Positions 58,001-64,000 of a DNA stretch of 64,000 bases are shown here, one piece after another. Location: assembly GCA_037833965.1 (NCBI GenBank), contig AP031351.1, forward strand, positions 26,114,501 through 26,178,500. Direction: 5' to 3'. Source of the DNA: Marchantia polymorpha subsp. ruderalis (lineage: Eukaryota > Streptophyta > Marchantiopsida > Marchantiales > Marchantiaceae). The position numbers were made by a program, and so were the translations under genes. The notes beneath the pieces are model-generated. The model worked only from the letters and a program-made list of their open reading frames with translations, did not search any database and was not told the DNA's origin. How positions within the stretch are numbered: position 1 is the first letter of the stretch; every line of letters starts with the position of its first letter.

Positions 58001-59087
58001 TAAACTTGATCAATGTATCTTCAAAACCGAATTTCTCATAAATTCATAAAGTATATTCATGCTCAGGATTCGTACGTTTCCTTCGGAATAATTCGCAGTT
58101 CTTCAGATTACGAATTCTTCATCTCCAGCGGGGCGAACAAATTCTATCTGAGGTTATCTAAGTGCGGATTATCGTTGAAGACATGGATCGTCGTCAAACG
58201 AGAAGTTTCATGTTATGCAAGAAACAGCAGTACACAGGTAAGAGAAGAACACGACAAGAGAATGAAATCATTATCTTCAAACAATCGAAGGTCTCTACTA
58301 TGCAGCTCATCAAAACACTACACCAACTCTACCATCGGACTCCGGGGAAGTGTTTTATTGAACGCGAGATTTACAGTGCAGTGACACGCAATGTTGCCAC
58401 CCAAGCCAGCGACTCGGATCTGGACTCGGTGGTTTTGATGACAGATGTTAATGCTTTCAAACAGAAATATATGTACGTTCTATATACAGCTGCTGCAGCC
58501 AGTCGTCCAAATGAGAGGGACAATTGCAGATCAGTGATCACCCGCTTTTCTTTCTCTCCCTCATGGTTGAGGTTTTCATCCCCGGCCGGCACTCGCGAGC
58601 AAACAAATCCATTGCTGGAAATCTAAATGGATCGACGACCTGTCTATTCATCTAGTGGCCACTTGAACAACTGGAGCAACTGTGACCTCTTTGGGGACGC
58701 TGTCTTTAGCATCCACGGATGTGTCACGAAAGTTGCCGAAGCTGAATCCACAAAGGCACAAATTACAAGTCCACCAGCTATTTACGTGGATTGGTGTATG
58801 CGGAGACCATGTGGATGTGCTCGTGCAGCAAAGGCAAGTGCGGCTGCGAATGCCAGGCCATTCAGACCATCGGAAACAAGGAACGGTGCATTCGCGGATA
58901 TCTTGTCCGCAAGCGAACCCGATTCCGAGGAAGAGCAGAAACGCGTTGGCATAACATCCGTGCTCACAGATACACATTGCAACGACCTTCGAGCGATCGA
59001 ACGGGAAGCTCACGGGCTGAATTCGATCTACGATGACAACCTCAAATCTTGTGAGCACGTCATTACGAACGCTCGGTCAGACTGAGT

Positions 59088-59109
59088 CTTCTTCTTCTTC
59101 TTCTTCTTC
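59088..59109. repeat. (TTC)n microsatellite
   Basis: Seven TTC units lie between GAGTC and AGACTC, so the tract sits inside a short inverted repeat. Confidence 0.85.
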
Positions 59110-59162
59110 AGACTCGAATATCTTTACAGCTGCGACCTGATCCTCACGTTCCCCATCCACGC

Positions 59163-59188
59163 CTCCCCTCCCCTCCCCTCCCCTCCCC
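59163..59188. repeat. (CTCCC)n minisatellite
   Basis: Five tandem CTCCC units make a strongly purine/pyrimidine-asymmetric tract. Confidence 0.85.
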
Positions 59189-59564
59189 GGATCGAATGCT
59201 CGACAGCTAAACTCGGAGGTACGTTTCAGCAGCAAGCAACTGAACCGCAGCGACAAAACGCTGGACTAGCCTCTCCGAATGCTGTGCTCCTGCTGGAGTC
59301 GAGCCAAAAAAATGCGACAATTGAGTCGTCACTGCCGGCCTCGTCGTCAACGGAGCAGATGAGAGACACGCCACTCCCATGTGAGTCCGCTGCTGATCCG
59401 AATCCGAGCACGCCGAGGAAGGCCGGCCGAGCAGCGACGTTCCCCGATTTAAAGCCGAGGAACGGCTTGCTCTCACGAGAGCGGCCCTCAGCTTGGCCCA
59501 GGAGTCGCCGGCGCAGGGCGATCAGATCTCGGCAACGGCTCGGCGATCCTACGCGAGACGGTGA

Positions 59565-59627
59565 GTGAGAGAGAGTGTGAGAGTGTGAGAGTGCGAGAGA
59601 GAGAGATAGATAGATAGAGAGATAGAG
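59565..59627. repeat. GA/GATA-rich low-complexity tract
   Basis: GAGAGAGTGTGAGAGTGTGAGAG then GAGAGAGATAGATAGATAG, an imperfect GA, GTGTGA and GATA mixture. It causes the Ser-Leu-rich minus-strand translation in this region. Confidence 0.8.
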
Positions 59628-60724
59628 TGCGCACGGGGGACAGTGTTGGATCCCCGTCTCGTTGCGGAGCAGCTGGTGAAGCAGTGACCGGGTCAGGAGT
59701 CATAAGAGATCGAGCTTCGACTGCATTTCGAGCTGATCGCTCTCCAGCTGAAGTCTGTCTGGACGATAGGAAAAGCTCGAAAACCGCCGCCCCCGCCGCT
59801 GCCCGGCCTGACGACTTTCCCCCGCCAGCATCGACTTCTCGGCCTCCTCGCGGCCCTCGCTCGGGCGCCTCAGCCTCGTGAGAGTCAACCACGACCGGCT
59901 GGACACGTCGTGCTCTTCTGCACTTTGCCGCAATCTTCGGCGAGTGCCGCGGATCTCGCCGTCTCGGAGTCCTGGCATGTTCACGTGAATCCCAGATGCG
60001 GCGTCCCCTTCTGCGCAGTTTCGGTTTCGGGCTGCTTTTGCGGCCGGGCGGCCGGGGTGCGGGCGCAGTATCTACTGTAGCGCCTGCTAGCTTGCTCGAC
60101 ACTCGGCCTCGACATGCTCCGCCGGTTAGCGGCGATTGTGGGTGGAATCCAATCTGCCGACGAGTTGACCGGCTGATTTCTCCAGCCGTTCCGTCGCCTC
60201 TGTTTAACGCATACTGCACTGCCGCCCGCACAACCGCCTTTCCGTGTCTGTCTTTGCGGGCGTGACTGGCAAGGCACTGCTGGCTTGCCACATCAGCATC
60301 AGCATTATCCACCACCTCCTCCTACTGCTCAAGGTCAGCGCTGCGGGCGTAGCTCGGTCCGAGGGCCTACGTGCCTCGGACCGAGGGTCGGTGGAGCACT
60401 CGAGCGCTCGAGGAACGACCGAGATGGAGGATTCCAGTGGAATTCGGAGATCGAGAGCAGAAGCGCGGCGAGGACGAGAGCCCGTGCCGAAATCAGACGG
60501 ACAAGCAGAAACGCAAGACGCACAGCGCAGGTCGGCAGGTCGGCAGTCGAAGCAGAGCCACTGGAGCTTTCTGTCTCGATTCTGTGGACTACTGAAATCT
60601 CCAGGCCGCAGGAGTGAATGACGCTCGTCTCGTCGCCTCGTAGCGCAAGCTCGCGAGCTGCTATCGTGCTGAGGGAAGGTGCGCTGAGCCGATGGATGGA
60701 TGGATGGATCGATCAGTTCCGAGG

Positions 60725-60764
60725 CAAATGCTCCTCCGGGCGAGAAAGCCCGGAGGAGCATTTG
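60725..60764. repeat. Perfect inverted repeat, 17-bp arms, 6-base loop
   Basis: CAAATGCTCCTCCGGGC (60725-60741) is followed by GAGAAA and then its exact reverse complement (60748-60764). The stem has 11 G-C pairs of 17 and no mismatch. It lies just after a GATG repeat (about 60689-60708). It is too short for a typical plant miRNA precursor; a structured RNA or recent palindromic duplication is possible. Confidence 0.8.
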
Positions 60765-62989
60765 GCATCGAACGTCGAGTACCGTTCCATTACGATGCCG
60801 ATGGTCGTGATGCTGCGATGCATCAGCAGCGAGCATCAGAACACAATTTTCGTCAGCGTGCTGGCGAATCTGTTGGGGTGGTGATCGTCGATTATCCAGA
60901 TTCTCGATTTCCGTGTCTATGCCTGAATCGTTTTCAGGCTCACGAGCTTCATCACGCGGCCAGATGGACGGACCTGAGTGACTACATGAAATGAGTGTAG
61001 GATCCGAATCTGTGCTAATCCCTCGAGTGGAGCAAGGAAGAACCATCGTACCGACCACGAGAAGAGGAACAGCCGGCCGGGGGCTGAAGTGCAGGCACGG
61101 ACACTCGACTTCGGGGCATCTTGTACTGAACTTGTCGACTTGCTTTGGGTGTGAAATCTGTGCCCTCCCCCATCCCCTCACAGCTCGATTGCGTACGACC
61201 GCCGGTGCGGTGCTGCAAGAGGCTGAAGGATTCGAACTGTTTCGTTCCGTGGGCCTAATGCCTGACGTACTTTCTAAACTATCACTTTTCAATGAGCTCA
61301 TCTCTGGGTTCAATCGACTTCATTCCCATCGTGGTACGGAAATAGGCCCTTCTTAGTTCCCGGACCTCTCAAGAATTCGACGATCGGCTGTCCAGTGGCC
61401 CCGCTCGAGTCAAGCTCTCGTCGACGGAGTGTTGTAACCTTGTGATTAAACCCATCAGCGAATACGAGGGGAAAAGGATGCTAAGTGGCCGCTACCTTCC
61501 TGGAAAGAACTGCGACCGGGGAACATCTCTTTATTCCTTCATGGCAATTTTGCGAGCATCGTCAACGCCTCACGGTCAGTCTCGATAGTGAGTTGCAGCA
61601 GCGAAAGCAGTGCATGACTCTGCCAAACTGCCACAGCGAAACCAATTAAAAATCCTCCCCAGCACGAGGTTCATTGCCGAGAGGGCCTCGGCCTCCAGGT
61701 TCGATGGAGGCGTATGCAGAGGCATATGGATATGTGTCCGTGAGGATTACTGGACAAAGGGATCCTGAGCTTTCAGCTGTGGCGTAGGACGAGTAGGTAG
61801 ATACAGCTACAGGCGAGCTCCTAGTTAACCATGACCGTCAGTGAAGTACAATACAATCAACTCTGATCATTTCGTCAACCGTCATGTACCTGACACCGAG
61901 TCCACAGATATAAAGCCAAAGTACAACAAACAAACCATCAGCTCCTTGACCCCGGTCTCAGTCTCAATCCTGCTCGAGCTCGGACCTCCCTCAGTGACGA
62001 ATCGCGCCAATAAGCTTCTTAAGGGACTGACTAGCTTTAATTTGCCCAATCACTTTGAATTTCAGTGCTGTAGATCCGTATCGTTTCCAGGTCCCGGCAA
62101 CTTGATTTCCCTCGAATCTCCAGCACTCGATTGATTGAAAGGTATATAATTGAACGGAATTCGACTTCTCAGAAACTTTCTAGATCGGGTATGAACGAAT
62201 TTTGAGCAAATTCTACTTCGATGATAAGCCTGCCGAACATTGCAACTTCTCGACTGGTACTAATAGAAACGTCGGTAAATGATATACAGCAGCTGAATCG
62301 ACGGACGCTAACGATGTCTCGGCGTAACAAGAGTGGACTGGACTGGAGACCGCGAAGATCAGAGCTGTAAAGCAATTAGACATTTAGTGGGAAAGGTAGC
62401 AAAAGCTGCGATCATTTGCTCATGTTTCCTGTGGTTGATAGGTTTGAAATGTCAGCTGACGGTTGTAGTTTGGTTGCTGGCTGGCTCTCCTTGAATGAGG
62501 CACATGCGATGCTAGAGAACTGACTTGCCCAGAGGCAGTTTACAGTCCTTGGCTGACTCGCTGTCTTGAAACAACTCGAAACTTGGAACATGTCGGACCT
62601 CCCAACACTGGCATTGCATTACTTTACTTTCTTCATCCACTTCCACGTACTCTGAGAGCTGGTACACAGCAGCGGCTTACTCATGTTCTTCAGATGAAGT
62701 GCAAGTACATTATCTGGATTCCGTTCCGCATAAGTTAGCCAGGTACATTTTTCATTCAGGTTTCCTTTCAGTTTATATTCTGTTTATAAGAATATCTAAA
62801 TAGTGTAGCCTCCCGGTTTAAGCGCGCACCCGTTTCATTACCATTATTTTAGTTATCATTTTTATTTAGTTCAACATGTCATGTTGGACGCAAGGTTGGA
62901 GACTTTTTGCATTTAGAGTGACCTTCCTTTTCTTTGAAAGTATTCAAACAACTTTCTAAGATTATACACTTTTAGTTCAAACTCTTATA

Positions 62990-64000
62990 GAACTTCAAAG
63001 CAAAGCAACTCATACTCTATATTTAGTGATAGAGAAGAAGCAAGAGTAAGATAAGTCTTTGTCACCTTACAACAAGCAAAAGCAGTTCGATGAAGAGTAC
63101 AAACCTAACCACGGAAAAGACCACCGACTATCTTCTTCATCTTTCTTCATGAATTAAGGAGGTTGTTTAAGGAAAATCACCAAACTTCAAGGGTGGCGTC
63201 TTGGTTGGCATAGCTGCTGGAGTAGAGAAATGAAAAGATATGTCTCAATTCAAAAAGACTCTTTGCATTTACAAGCCTCAACGGAAGAAGCAAGAAGACA
63301 ATAAGTCTATGGTTTCGTACAACAAACAAAAGTAGTAAGATGAAGGGGAGTACTTGAATCAATAGAAGAGGCCACCATCTCTCTTCTTCATCTTTCTTGA
63401 TGAGTTAAGTAGGTCGTTTAAGGAAGATCATCTAGAGGCCAAGGGTGTCGTCATGGTTGGCAAAGTCAAAAGAAAGAATTGGATAGACATGTCTCAGTTC
63501 AAATAACTCCATACATTGACGAGACTCGACAGAAAAAGTAAGACTACAATAAATCTTTGTCAACTTACAACAAACAAAAGTAGGACGATGAAAAAAATGA
63601 TCTAAATCAACCAAAGATATCATCAACAAACTTTCTTTATCTTTCTTGATAAGTTAAGTAGATCGTTTAAAGAAAATCATCTGATGAAAAAAATGACCTA
63701 AATCAATCCAAGAGATTATCAGCAACCATTTTTATCTTTCTTGATAAGTTAAGTAGATCGTTTAAAGAAAATCATCCCAAGTCCAAGTGTGTCGTTGTGA
63801 TTGGCAAACATAGAGGAGAGAAATGAAAAGACATGTGTGAATTTGAGAATGCTACCTACATTTACAAGTCTCAACAAAAGAAGTCTTTGGCAGCTTACAA
63901 CAAGCAAAAGCAGAACGATGAAAGTACATCCAAACTAACTCAAAGATATCATCTATTGTCTTCTTCATCTTTATTGATGACTTAAGAGATCGTTTAAGGA
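62990..64000 (+). pseudogene. Decayed tandem HMG-box array 2 (continues past window)
   Basis: Plus-strand units of about 240 bp derive from the same HMG-box family as array 1 but lie in opposite orientation. One unit (near 63120-63250) reads KRPPTIFFIFLHELRRLFKE. The next (near 63365-63500) reads KRPPSLFFIFLDELSRSFKE, then VVMVGKVKRKNWIDMSQFK. Later units begin near 63616, 63726 and 63963 (FFIFIDD, cut by the window end). Tails read like YNKQK, as in plant HMGB linkers. The KRPPS lead-in and box order identify them clearly. Every unit has stops or frameshifts. One unit is short (about 110 bp), showing internal deletion. Confidence 0.8.

Larger units (their letters stand above)
58001..62989. 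other. GC-richer unassigned region
   Basis: Several overlapping open frames exist on both strands, including minus 60204-61313 (369 aa), minus 59488-60315 (275 aa) and plus 58627-59085 (152 aa). None shows a domain or motif that I recognise. Some contain low-complexity Ser-Leu runs caused by GA repeats. The GC content and microsatellites resemble promoter or leader regions of the genes in this window. A long 5' leader, a non-coding transcript or a lineage-specific gene are all possible. I support no coding feature here. Confidence 0.4.

Noticed and set aside
58627..59085. 152-aa plus-strand frame with overlapping frames on both strands
   Set aside because: Three frames are open at once and none shows a known domain; kept only as unassigned region.

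Overview
The window is nuclear DNA from a land plant, most likely a bryophyte and perhaps a liverwort. The evidence is a nuclear gene for chloroplast ATP synthase subunit b' with a transit peptide, plant-type synaptotagmin and G-type lectin receptor kinase genes, GT-AG introns, long (CT)n runs, and GC-rich coding exons set in AT-rich intergenic DNA. The exact species cannot be read from the sequence.

Six protein genes are well supported. From left to right they are: ESF1, a ribosome-biogenesis factor (+, 363-3385, 2 exons); a G-type lectin receptor kinase (+, 11605-14418, one open exon); a plant synaptotagmin of the SYT1 type (-, 16380-21071, 12 exons); the ER M28 metallopeptidase ERMP1 (+, 35902-42379, 13 exons); a nitrilase-like amidase (+, 44622-47411, 9 exons); and chloroplast ATP synthase b' (-, 49078-49824). 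I placed exon junctions by reading splice sites and keeping frame and family alignment. Two introns, one in the synaptotagmin and one in the nitrilase gene, need a GC donor (AG|GCAAGT). The genes look like independent housekeeping and signalling loci, with no shared pathway.

Three stretches are gene-poor. 3.4-11.6 kb is intergenic with a long (CT)n tract. 23.9-34.9 kb and 50.7-58.0 kb are strongly AT-rich. The first AT-rich block holds the most interesting material: a decayed tandem array of HMG-box units on the minus strand (about 26.5-31.6 kb). It is interrupted by a 529-bp hAT-like non-autonomous transposon with an exact 8-bp target duplication, and it contains a candidate solo LTR with its own TATA box and repeated ACGT elements. 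A second array of the same HMG-box units, on the plus strand, begins near 63.0 kb and runs off the window. Seven of nine readable units carry the same stop codon in place of the conserved Trp of the GEKW motif, so the family probably spread after it had lost coding ability.

Smaller structures include a roughly 115-bp foldback in synaptotagmin intron 1, a (GA)n tract 7 bases upstream of the synaptotagmin start codon, a telomere-like box upstream of ESF1, and a perfect 17-bp-stem hairpin at 60.7 kb. The 58.0-62.9 kb segment is richer in GC and has long open frames and microsatellites, but I could not assign a gene to it.
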